This document shows, one piece after another, positions 1-6,176 of a stretch of DNA of 6,457 bases; position 1 is the first letter of the stretch, and each line of letters opens with the position of its first letter. The DNA comes from UBA2334 sp049653005 (GTDB lineage: Bacteria; Pseudomonadota; Gammaproteobacteria; Burkholderiales; Burkholderiaceae_C): positions 1 to 6,457 of the forward strand of contig JBASFL010000133.1 of assembly GCA_049653005.1 (NCBI GenBank), written 5' to 3'. The notes beneath the pieces are model-generated. The model was not told the DNA's origin. It saw only the letters and a program-made list of their open reading frames with translations, and ran no database searches. A program made the translations under genes and the position numbers.

Positions 1-1065
1 CTGGACGCCCAACTGGGCTGGGACGTGTTGCCCGCCGAACTCAGCCGGGCCGAGTTGGCAGAGGGTGCCGACGACGCGGCCGCTGAGCCCGTGGCCCCCC
101 CCGAACCCGTGGCCGCCCCTGCCGACAGCGCAGCGGCCGACACCTTCAACAGCGCCCAGTACGGCGCCACCGTGCCCCCCTGGTCGGCCGCGCACGCGTA
201 CACCAACCTGTACAGCCCCAAGTCGGCACAAAAGACCATTGAAGCCACCGTCACCGGCAACCTGCGCGTGACCGAAGTGGGCCAGCAAGCCGGTGCCGAC
301 TACGACACCCACCACGTGGTGCTGGACTTTGGTGCCATGCCTTTCCCCGTGCTGGAAGGGCAGAGCATCGGCATCATTCCCCCGGGCCTGGACGAGCGCG
401 GCAAGCCCCACCACGCCCGCCAGTACAGCATTGCCAGCCCCCGCAACGGCGAGCGCCCCGGCCACAACAACCTGTCGCTCACCATCAAACGCGTGCTGGA
501 AAACCACCAGGGCCAGCCCGTGCGCGGCGTGGGCAGCAATTACATGTGCGACCTGAAGGTGGGCGACAAGGTGCAGGTGGTGGGCCCGTTCGGCGCCAGC
601 TTCCTCATGCCCAACCACCCCAAGAGCCACATCGTGATGATTTGCACCGGCACTGGCAGCGCCCCCATGCGCGCCATGACCGAGTGGCGGCGCAGGCTGC
701 GGGCCAGCGGCAAGTTCGAGAGCGGCAAGCTCATGCTGTTCTTCGGTGCCCGCACCCAGGCAGAGTTGCCTTACTTCGGCCCGCTGCAAAGCCTGCCCAA
801 AGACTTCATCGACACCAACTTCGCGTTCTCGCGCGAGGTGGGCAAGCCCAAACGCTACGTGCAAGACGCCATGCGTGACCGCGCTGCCGACCTGAGCGCC
901 CTGTTGGCCGACCCCAACGCCCATTTCTACGTGTGTGGCCTGAAAGCCATGGAAGAGGGCGTGGTGCTGGCCCTGCGCGACATCGCCACCCAGGCCGGGC
1001 TGGACTGGGACACCGTGGGCGCCGCCCTGAAGGCCCAAGGCCGCCTGCACTTGGAGACCTATTGA
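1..1065 (+). CDS. boxA: Benzoyl-CoA 2,3-epoxidase reductase subunit BoxA (3' part, N-terminus outside window)
   Basis: The reading frame is open from base 1, so the gene begins upstream; 354 residues are visible of a family that is usually a little over 400. BoxA is the cytoplasmic iron-sulfur flavoprotein that takes electrons from NADPH and passes them to the di-iron epoxidase BoxB acting on benzoyl-CoA. The visible part opens with an Ala/Pro-rich linker (about bases 60-150), followed by a ferredoxin-NADP reductase-like module. The FAD-binding RQYSIASP motif is at 418-441, the nucleotide-binding CTGTGSAPMRAM motif at 643-678, and a C-terminal CGLKAMEEG motif starts at 934. No CxxCxxC cluster motif is present, so the two [4Fe-4S] ferredoxin sites typical of BoxA must lie in the missing N-terminus. 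The stop shares one base with the next start. The identification rests on the reductase motifs, the linker layout and the downstream adipyl-CoA genes; a different ferredoxin-FNR reductase is possible but less likely. Confidence 0.9.
   Translation: MDAQLGWDVLPAELSRAELAEGADDAAAEPVAPPEPVAAPADSAAADTFNSAQYGATVPPWSAAHAYTNLYSPKSAQKTIEATVTGNLRVTEVGQQAGADYDTHHVVLDFGAMPFPVLEGQSIGIIPPGLDERGKPHHARQYSIASPRNGERPGHNNLSLTIKRVLENHQGQPVRGVGSNYMCDLKVGDKVQVVGPFGASFLMPNHPKSHIVMICTGTGSAPMRAMTEWRRRLRASGKFESGKLMLFFGARTQAELPYFGPLQSLPKDFIDTNFAFSREVGKPKRYVQDAMRDRAADLSALLADPNAHFYVCGLKAMEEGVVLALRDIATQAGLDWDTVGAALKAQGRLHLETY
1053..1057 (+). promoter_or_regulatory. Ribosome binding site for the crotonase gene
   Basis: GGAGA lies within the last codons of boxA, 7 bases before the ATG at 1065. 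It supports that ATG as the true start rather than the upstream in-frame ATG at 933, which would give a 44-residue Arg/Gly-rich extension made only by reading boxA out of frame. Confidence 0.6.
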
Positions 1066-1868
1066 TGAGCGAGCCCACCCTCACCACCACCCAACGCGCG
1101 CCCGGCGTGGCGCAAATCACCATGAGCCGCCCGGCGGTGTTCAACGCCTTTGACGAGGCCATGATTGCCGAGCTGGACGACGCCTTTGCCCGCCTGGCCG
1201 CCGACCCCGCCGTGCGCGTGATCGTGCTGGCCGGGTCGGGCAAACACTTCAGCGCCGGGGCCGATTTGCAGTGGATGCAGCGCGCCGCCCAGGCCAGCCA
1301 GGAATGGAACCTGGCCGACGCCCGCAAGTTTGCGGGCATGTTGCACCGCATTGCCAACTGCCCCAAACCCACCGTGGCCCGGGTGCAGGGCGCGGCGCTG
1401 GGCGGCGGCGTGGGCCTGACCGTGGCGTGCGACATCGCCGTGGCGGCCGACAACGCCAGCTTTTCGGTGAGCGAGGCCAAGTTCGGCATCCTGCCCGCTG
1501 TCATTGGCCCCTATGTGACCAACGCCGTGGGCAAACGGCAGGCCCAGCGCCTGGCACTCACCGCCACCCGCGTGGGCGCGGCCGAGGCGCTGGCCATGGG
1601 CCTGGTGCAACAGGTGGTGCCGTTTGGTGCCGAGGGCGCGGCCCTGGATGCGGCGGTGGACGCCGTGGTGAAAGACCTGCTTGTGTGCGGCCCCCAGGCC
1701 CAGGCCGAAATCAAGCAGCTCTATGCCCAAATGGCCGTGGGCCCCGTCACCCCCGAGGTGCACGAACTCACGGCGCAAACCATCAGCCGCGTACGCGGCA
1801 CCGACGAGGCCCGCGAAGGCTTTGCCGCTTTTTTGGGCAAACGCCCCGCCAACTGGATTCCCCAATGA
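1065..1868 (+). CDS. Enoyl-CoA hydratase/isomerase (crotonase family)
   Basis: This is a 267-residue cytoplasmic crotonase of normal family length. The oxyanion-hole segment SAGADLQWM follows residue 60, and the second one, GAALGGGVGL, is at residues 109-118. The position matching catalytic Glu144 of rat enoyl-CoA hydratase is Gly117, while the match to Glu164 is kept as Glu137 in FSVSEAKFG. That pattern, with the following LPAVIGPYV, resembles the LiuC/methylglutaconyl-CoA hydratase-like subgroup; Delta3-Delta2 enoyl-CoA isomerases also work with a single Glu at this place. Context places it in the lower box pathway, acting on 3,4- or 2,3-dehydroadipyl-CoA (inference). It overlaps boxA by one base (TGATG) and the next gene by four (ATGA), indicating translational coupling. 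Hydratase versus isomerase cannot be settled from sequence, so no symbol is given. Confidence 0.9.
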   Translation: MSEPTLTTTQRAPGVAQITMSRPAVFNAFDEAMIAELDDAFARLAADPAVRVIVLAGSGKHFSAGADLQWMQRAAQASQEWNLADARKFAGMLHRIANCPKPTVARVQGAALGGGVGLTVACDIAVAADNASFSVSEAKFGILPAVIGPYVTNAVGKRQAQRLALTATRVGAAEALAMGLVQQVVPFGAEGAALDAAVDAVVKDLLVCGPQAQAEIKQLYAQMAVGPVTPEVHELTAQTISRVRGTDEAREGFAAFLGKRPANWIPQ

Positions 1869-3409
1869 ACGCTGCCCCCGCCGCTTTGTTCAACCTGAAA
1901 CAGTCTCCTGCCGACCTGCCCGTGCTGGTGGTGGGCGCGGGCATCATGGGGGCGGGCATTGCCCAGGTGGCCGCACAGGCCGGGCACCCGGTCATGCTGT
2001 TTGACGTGCGCGACGGCGCCGCCGCCCTGGCCCGCGAACAACTCGCCACCACCTTCGACACCCTGGTGGCCAAGCAAAAGCTCACCGCCGATGTCGTCGC
2101 CCAAACGCTGGCCCGCATACAGGTGGTGACCGAGCTGGGGCACGCCCACCGCGCCCACCTGGTGGTGGAGGCCATTGTGGAAAAGCTGGAGGCCAAGCGC
2201 AGCCTGTTCCAGCAGCTGGAGGCCGTGGTGTCTGCCGACTGCGTGCTGGCCACCAACACCTCGTCCATTTCCGTCACGGCCATTGCCAACGGGCTGCACC
2301 ACCCGCAGCGCCTGGTGGGCATGCACTTTTTCAACCCCGTGCCGCTGATGAAGCTGGTGGAGGTGGTGTCGGGCCTGCAAACCGCGCCCGCCGTGGCCGA
2401 CGGCATTTTTGAGCTGTCGAAAGCCTGGGGCAAAACGCCGGTGCACGCCCGCTCCACGCCGGGCTTCATCGTCAACCGCATTGCCCGCCCGTACTACGCC
2501 GAAACCCTGGCCCTGCTGCAAGAGCAGGCCGCCAGCCCCGCCGTGTTGGACGCCTGCCTTCGCAGCGTGGGCTTTCGCATGGGGCCGTGCGAGCTGATGG
2601 ATTTGATCGGCCACGACACCAACTTTTCGGTCACCAGCTCGGTGTACGAGGCCAACTTTTTCGACAAACGCTTTGTGCCCTCGCTGGTGCAGCGCGAGCT
2701 GGTGGACGGCGGCCTGCTGGGCCGCAAAACCGGGCGGGGCTTTTACAGCTACGCGCCCGGGGCAGAGAAGCCCGGCACCGTGCCCGATGCCCCCGCACTG
2801 ACCGGCTTGCCCCCTTTCAGCACGCTGGCCGTGGCAGGCACCGGCCCCGTGGCCGATGCGCTGCACCAACGCCTGGCTGAGCAGGTGCCCGGCCTGGTGC
2901 GCTTGCCTGACTCGGGTTGGGTCGGCCTGCAACTGGACGCCGCCCAACTGCGCCTGACCGATGGCCGCACGGCCACCGAGCTGGGCGGTGTGTCTGCTGC
3001 CGACACCGCCGTGTTCGACTGGCCCACCCTGGCCGCCCCCGGCGAAGCGCTGGCCTGGGCACCGTCGGTGCGCGCGTCTGACGCTTGGGGCACACAGGCC
3101 CCGCTGTGGCTGCAGGCCCTGGGCTTCAACCCCCAGCGCCTGGCCGATGCCCCCGGCCTGCTGGTGGCCCGCACCCTGAGCATGCTGGTGAACGAAGCGG
3201 CCGACGCGGTGCAGCAAGGCGTGTGTTCCCCCGCTGGGGCCGACGCCGCCATGAAGCTGGGCGTGAACTACCCCGCCGGTCCGTTCGACTGGCTGGCCCG
3301 CTGGGGCGCACCCGCTGTGGTGCAAGTGCTGGCCGCGCTCGACGCCACTTACCGGGGCGAGCGCTACCGCACCAGCCCCTGGCTGCGCCAGCGGGCGGCC
3401 CTGGTGTGA
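1865..3409 (+). CDS. paaH: 3-hydroxyacyl-CoA dehydrogenase, PaaH type (3-hydroxyadipyl-CoA dehydrogenase)
   Basis: This 514-residue protein is predicted to oxidise (S)-3-hydroxyadipyl-CoA to 3-oxoadipyl-CoA with NAD+. The Rossmann motif GAGIMGAG is at residues 24-31, followed by Glu102 in VVEAIVEK, the substrate-contact Ser133 in ATNTSS, and the catalytic pair His154 (HFFNP) and Glu166, 12 residues apart as in human HADH. The first C-terminal 3HCDH domain spans about 197-297 (GFIVNR with Asn204, ending in GFYSYA). A variable Ala/Leu-rich middle region runs to about 424, and a second 3HCDH-like domain covers about 425-514 (MLVNEAADAV, LGVNYPAGPFDW). This two-module layout, slightly longer than the E. 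coli protein, is typical of PaaH/PaaC. The chosen ATG overlaps the crotonase stop (ATGA). No good ribosome binding site is seen, so coupling probably drives its translation; the open frame upstream to 1271 only shadows the crotonase. Confidence 0.92.
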   Translation: MNAAPAALFNLKQSPADLPVLVVGAGIMGAGIAQVAAQAGHPVMLFDVRDGAAALAREQLATTFDTLVAKQKLTADVVAQTLARIQVVTELGHAHRAHLVVEAIVEKLEAKRSLFQQLEAVVSADCVLATNTSSISVTAIANGLHHPQRLVGMHFFNPVPLMKLVEVVSGLQTAPAVADGIFELSKAWGKTPVHARSTPGFIVNRIARPYYAETLALLQEQAASPAVLDACLRSVGFRMGPCELMDLIGHDTNFSVTSSVYEANFFDKRFVPSLVQRELVDGGLLGRKTGRGFYSYAPGAEKPGTVPDAPALTGLPPFSTLAVAGTGPVADALHQRLAEQVPGLVRLPDSGWVGLQLDAAQLRLTDGRTATELGGVSAADTAVFDWPTLAAPGEALAWAPSVRASDAWGTQAPLWLQALGFNPQRLADAPGLLVARTLSMLVNEAADAVQQGVCSPAGADAAMKLGVNYPAGPFDWLARWGAPAVVQVLAALDATYRGERYRTSPWLRQRAALV

Positions 3410-3410
3410 G

Positions 3411-3461
3411 AATTTCAAGTCAAAATGGCCTCTACCGCTTGATGCACATGGGTTTTAAGCT
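3411..3461 (+). repeat. Degenerate copy of a dispersed Comamonadaceae-type intergenic repeat (tentative)
   Basis: The 52-base gap between paaH and maoC is AT-richer than its surroundings. Its wording (TTTCAAGTCAAAATGGCCTC, then CGCTTGATGCACATGGG and TTTTAAGCTAT) resembles a short dispersed palindromic repeat that I recall from Comamonadaceae intergenic regions, where arms of the kind GCCTCTA and TAGAAGC face each other. Here the arms (about 3427-3437 and 3450-3460) pair only partly, so this would be a decayed copy. It continues up to, and possibly into, the maoC start codon. The match is from memory and no second full copy is in the window. Confidence 0.4.
3412..3420 (+). repeat. 9-base direct repeat, left copy, flanking maoC
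   Basis: ATTTCAAGT lies two bases after the paaH stop. The identical 9-mer occurs right at the maoC stop (3899-3907), so the pair brackets the maoC gene. It is AT-rich within very GC-rich DNA, which makes a chance match less likely, but it is short. It may be a boundary of the dispersed repeat in this gap. Confidence 0.5.
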
Positions 3462-3899
3462 ATGAAGTACGCAGACTTTTTCACCGGCCAAGTCATCACC
3501 GCCGGGCCCTATGTGTTGAGCGAGCCCGAGCTGCTGGCCTTCGCCACCGCCTGGGACCCGCAGTGGTTCCACACCGACCCCGAGGCCGCCGCCCACGGCC
3601 CTCACGGCGGGCTGATTGCCAGCGGCTGGCAAACCTGCGGCATTGCCATGCGCCTGGCGGTGGACCATGTGCTGGCCGGGTCAGAGTCGTTCGCGTCGCC
3701 CGGCCTGGCCTACGTGAAATGGACACACCCCGTGCGCGCGGGCGACGCGCTGTCGTTCACCGCCACCGTGCTGGACACCCGCCGCTCGGCCAGCAAGCCC
3801 GAGCTGGGCATCTTGCGCTGGCGCTGGCAGCTGTTCAACCAGCACCAGGTGCAGGTGCTGGACTTGGAAGCCACCAGCCTGTTCAAACTGCCCGTCTGA
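3462..3899 (+). CDS. MaoC-family hot-dog dehydratase/hydratase
   Basis: This 145-residue, single-domain protein is of normal length for the small MaoC-like (R-specific) enoyl-CoA hydratases, and is predicted to be cytoplasmic. The active-site signature is visible: Asp32 and His37 in WDPQWFHTD, with the D-x4-H spacing of PhaJ, and Ser54 in HGGLIASGW aligning with PhaJ Ser62. The ATG at 3462 is the first possible start, because an in-frame TAA sits at 3456-3458, and MKYADFFTGQ is a typical beginning for the family. No ribosome binding site is evident; repeat-like DNA occupies the leader. Its position between paaH and the thiolase suggests hydration of a dehydroadipyl-CoA (inference), but PhaJ-type enzymes make the R isomer whereas PaaH-type enzymes use S, so its exact step is unclear. 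It could instead serve another acyl-CoA or have a thioesterase-like role. Confidence 0.88.
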   Translation: MKYADFFTGQVITAGPYVLSEPELLAFATAWDPQWFHTDPEAAAHGPHGGLIASGWQTCGIAMRLAVDHVLAGSESFASPGLAYVKWTHPVRAGDALSFTATVLDTRRSASKPELGILRWRWQLFNQHQVQVLDLEATSLFKLPV

Positions 3900-3907
3900 T
3901 TTCAAGT
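3899..3907 (+). repeat. 9-base direct repeat, right copy, flanking maoC
   Basis: ATTTCAAGT begins with the last base of the maoC TGA stop and is identical to 3412-3420. The remaining 22 bases before the thiolase hold an AT-rich stretch and the thiolase ribosome binding site; I see no promoter that I would defend. Confidence 0.5.
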
Positions 3908-3919
3908 TCCCATATTTCT

Positions 3920-3924
3920 AGGAG
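3920..3924 (+). promoter_or_regulatory. Ribosome binding site for the thiolase
   Basis: AGGAG lies five bases before the ATG at 3930. It is the strongest Shine-Dalgarno sequence in the window, and suggests that the thiolase is translated independently rather than by coupling to maoC. Confidence 0.8.
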
Positions 3925-3929
3925 ACACC

Positions 3930-5135
3930 ATGACCCCACAAGCCTTCATTTGCGACGCCATCCGCACCCCCTTCGGGCGCTACGGCGGTGCCCTGAGCAG
4001 CGTGCGCGCCGACGACCTGGGCGCCATTCCCCTGCGCGCCCTCATGGCCCGCAACCCGGCTGTGGACTGGGCCAGCGTGGTCGATGTGCTGTATGGCTGT
4101 GCCAACCAGGCCGGTGAAGACAACCGCAACGTCGCCCACATGAGCAGCCTGCTGGCAGGCCTGCCGCTGGAAGTGCCCGGCGGCACGATCAACCGCCTGT
4201 GTGGCTCCGGGCTCGACGCCGTGGGAACCGCCGCCCGCGCCATCAAGGCCGGTGAAGCGGGCCTGATGATTGCCGGGGGTGTGGAAAGCATGAGCCGCGC
4301 GCCCTTCGTCATGCCCAAAGCCGAAAGCGCCTTCAGCCGCGCCAACGCCGTGTACGACACCACCATCGGTTGGCGCTTCGTCAACAAGCTGATGAAAGCC
4401 CAGTACGGCGTCGATTCCATGCCCGAAACCGCCGAAAACGTGGCGGTCGAGTTCGGCATTGAGCGCGCCGCCCAAGACCACATGGCCATGAACAGCCAGT
4501 TGCGCGCCGTGGCCGCCATTGCCGCCGGGCACCTGGCGCGCGAAATTTGCCCCGTCACCATCCCGCAGAAGAAGGGTGACGCCCTGGTGGTAGACACCGA
4601 CGAACACCCTCGTGCCACCAGCCTGGAAGCCTTGGCCAAACTGAAAGGCGTGGTGCGCCCCGACGGCAGCGTGACCGCTGGCAACGCATCGGGCGTGAAC
4701 GACGGTGCCTGCGCTTTGCTGCTGGCCGACGAAGCCACCGCCGCCAAGAACGGCCTCACCCCCCGCGCTCGCGTGGTCGGCATGGCCACGGCCGGTGTGG
4801 CCCCCCGCATCATGGGCATGGGCCCCGCGCCCGCCACGCAAAAAGTGCTGGCCCAAACCGGGCTGACTCTTGAGCAACTAGACGTGATCGAGCTGAACGA
4901 AGCCTTCGCCGCCCAAGGCCTGGCCGTGCTGCGCGCCTTGGGTCTGCCCGACGACGACGCCCGCGTGAACGCCTGGGGCGGTGCCATCGCCCTGGGCCAC
5001 CCACTGGGCGCCAGCGGTGCCCGCCTGGCCACCACCGCCGTCAACCGCTTGCACCACACGGGTGGCCGCTACGCGCTGTGCACCATGTGCATTGGGGTGG
5101 GGCAGGGCATTGCGCTGGTGTTGGAGCGGGTGTGA
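3930..5135 (+). CDS. pcaF: 3-oxoadipyl-CoA thiolase (PcaF/PaaJ type acetyl-CoA acyltransferase)
   Basis: This 401-residue thiolase has the usual length of PcaF/PaaJ and is complete. It would cleave 3-oxoadipyl-CoA with CoA to succinyl-CoA and acetyl-CoA, the last step of the box, phenylacetate and beta-ketoadipate routes. The acyl-accepting Cys91 is in NRLCGSGLDAV, Asn323 in ELNEAFAAQG, His357 in GGAIALGHPLGASG, and the second catalytic Cys387 in CTMCIGVGQG. The N-terminus FICDAIRTPFGRYGGAL and the segment RAPFVMPKAESAF fit the 3-oxoadipyl-CoA subgroup rather than a plain acetoacetyl-CoA thiolase. It has its own strong ribosome binding site. The normal C-terminus (ALVLERV) shows that the overlapping downstream gene has not truncated it. 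Substrate choice is inferred from the neighbouring boxA and paaH genes together with these subgroup features. Confidence 0.94.
   Translation: MTPQAFICDAIRTPFGRYGGALSSVRADDLGAIPLRALMARNPAVDWASVVDVLYGCANQAGEDNRNVAHMSSLLAGLPLEVPGGTINRLCGSGLDAVGTAARAIKAGEAGLMIAGGVESMSRAPFVMPKAESAFSRANAVYDTTIGWRFVNKLMKAQYGVDSMPETAENVAVEFGIERAAQDHMAMNSQLRAVAAIAAGHLAREICPVTIPQKKGDALVVDTDEHPRATSLEALAKLKGVVRPDGSVTAGNASGVNDGACALLLADEATAAKNGLTPRARVVGMATAGVAPRIMGMGPAPATQKVLAQTGLTLEQLDVIELNEAFAAQGLAVLRALGLPDDDARVNAWGGAIALGHPLGASGARLATTAVNRLHHTGGRYALCTMCIGVGQGIALVLERV
5123..5126 (+). promoter_or_regulatory. Ribosome binding site deciding the GTG start of rhuM
   Basis: GGAG lies within the last thiolase codons, five bases before the GTG at 5132. 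It favours that GTG over the in-frame ATG at 5078, which would add 18 residues (His/Gly-rich, read out of frame from the thiolase active-site region) that have no counterpart in the family. Confidence 0.65.
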
Positions 5136-6163
5136 GCATCCAGCGCATCCGCAACAGCACCGCCGAATTTCTGATCTTCACCGGCCAAACCGGTGAGCAG
5201 AGCATTGAGGCGCGCTGCGAGGAAGAGACCGTCTGGCTCACGCAAAAGCTGATGGCAGAACTCTTTGCTGTGGATGTGCGAACGGTCAGCGAACACCTGA
5301 AGAACATCTTTGACTGCGGTGAGCTGGCGCGGGAGGCAACTTTCCGGAAATTCCGGACAGTTCAGACCGAGGGCCGCCGTGAGGTGGCGCGCAACGTCGA
5401 TTTTTACAACCTTGACGCCATCATTTCGGTGGGCTACCGGGTCAATTCGGTGCGCGCCACCCAGTTTCGCCAGTGGGCCACCGGCGTGCTGCGAGAGTTC
5501 GCCATCAAGGGCTTCGTGCTGGACAAAAAGCGCCTGGAGAATGGTGCCTTTCTGAACGAAGATTACTTTGAACGCCTGCTGGCCGAGATTCGCGAGATTC
5601 GGCTTTCTGAGCGCAAGTTCTACCAAAAGGTCACCGACATCTACAGCACGGCGCTGGACTACAACCGCGACGCGCCCACCACCCAGGCCTTTTTTGCCAA
5701 AGTGCAAAACAAGCTGCACTTCGCCATTCACGGCCACACGGCGGCCGAACTGATCGTTCACCGTGCCGACGCCACCCAGTCGCGCATGGGCCTGACCAGC
5801 TGGGAAAAAGCCCCTGACGGCAAGATTCTGAAAACCGACGTGTCGGTCGCCAAGAACTACCTGAGCCGTGAAGAACTGGAATCCCTGGGGCGCATCGTCA
5901 ACGCCTACCTCGACTTGGCAGAAGAGCGTGCGCTGCGCAAAATTCCCATGACCATGGAAGACTGGGCCAAGCGGCTGGATGCGTTCCTTGAGTTCACCGA
6001 CCGAGATGTTTTGCAACATGTGGGCAAGGTCAGCGCCGAAATGGCCAAAACACATGCCGAGAGCGAGTTTGAGAAGTACCGCATCGTGCAAGACCGGCTG
6101 TTTGAGAGCGACTTTGATCGCGCGCTCAAGCAACTGGCCCTGCCTGGCAGCAGCGCCGACTGA
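5132..6163 (+). CDS. rhuM: RhuM-family protein (virulence RhuM / COG3943 type)
   Basis: This 343-residue protein matches the length and layout of the RhuM family, named after a gene of Salmonella pathogenicity island 3; its biochemical role is not established. After the family-typical start NSTAEFLIF (residues 8-16) comes a helix-turn-helix-like segment at about 35-60 (WLTQKLMAELF ... TVSEHLKNIF), then TFRKFRTVQTEG (70-81), FYNLDAIISVGYRVNSVRAT (91-110) and FRQWATGVLREF (112-123). The C-terminal half is helical and charged. No membrane segment or signal peptide is seen. The GTG start shares four bases with the thiolase stop (GTGA), so the gene is coupled to the catabolic operon. Hand-counted rows in it are 48, 53, 53 and 63% GC, against 67 and 80% in two rows of neighbouring genes, which suggests acquisition by transfer. 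A DNA-binding role is inference from the helix-turn-helix-like part only. Confidence 0.9.
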   Translation: MSIQRIRNSTAEFLIFTGQTGEQSIEARCEEETVWLTQKLMAELFAVDVRTVSEHLKNIFDCGELAREATFRKFRTVQTEGRREVARNVDFYNLDAIISVGYRVNSVRATQFRQWATGVLREFAIKGFVLDKKRLENGAFLNEDYFERLLAEIREIRLSERKFYQKVTDIYSTALDYNRDAPTTQAFFAKVQNKLHFAIHGHTAAELIVHRADATQSRMGLTSWEKAPDGKILKTDVSVAKNYLSREELESLGRIVNAYLDLAEERALRKIPMTMEDWAKRLDAFLEFTDRDVLQHVGKVSAEMAKTHAESEFEKYRIVQDRLFESDFDRALKQLALPGSSAD

Positions 6164-6176
6164 GCCACTGGCCCCC

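Noticed and set aside
60..150. Ala/Pro-rich low-complexity stretch in boxA.
   Set aside because: It is best read as the flexible linker between the ferredoxin and reductase modules rather than an unusual insertion or a frameshift.
1721..3418. 565-residue open frame on the minus strand across paaH and the crotonase 3' end.
   Set aside because: It is Gly/His/Gln-rich with no recognisable domain and lies fully opposite well-supported catalytic genes. Long antisense frames are expected in such GC-rich coding DNA.
3918..5059. Two long minus-strand frames (319 and 359 residues) opposite the thiolase.
   Set aside because: The thiolase has all its catalytic motifs in place; these frames are compositional shadows.
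5179..5195. Hairpin with a 6-base stem (CACCGG / CCGGTG) and 5-base loop early in rhuM.
   Set aside because: It has no U-tract and lies within coding sequence, so it is not a terminator. Stems this size are common by chance at this GC content.
5343..5357. Perfect 7-base inverted repeat TCCGGAA / TTCCGGA with a single-base centre.
   Set aside because: It encodes part of the conserved TFRKFRTVQ segment of RhuM, so the coding constraint explains it; it lies inside the gene, away from any promoter.
6164..6176. Possible terminator or promoter between rhuM and the formate-dehydrogenase-like gene.
   Set aside because: The gap is only 13 bases, with no hairpin, T-run or recognisable promoter elements.
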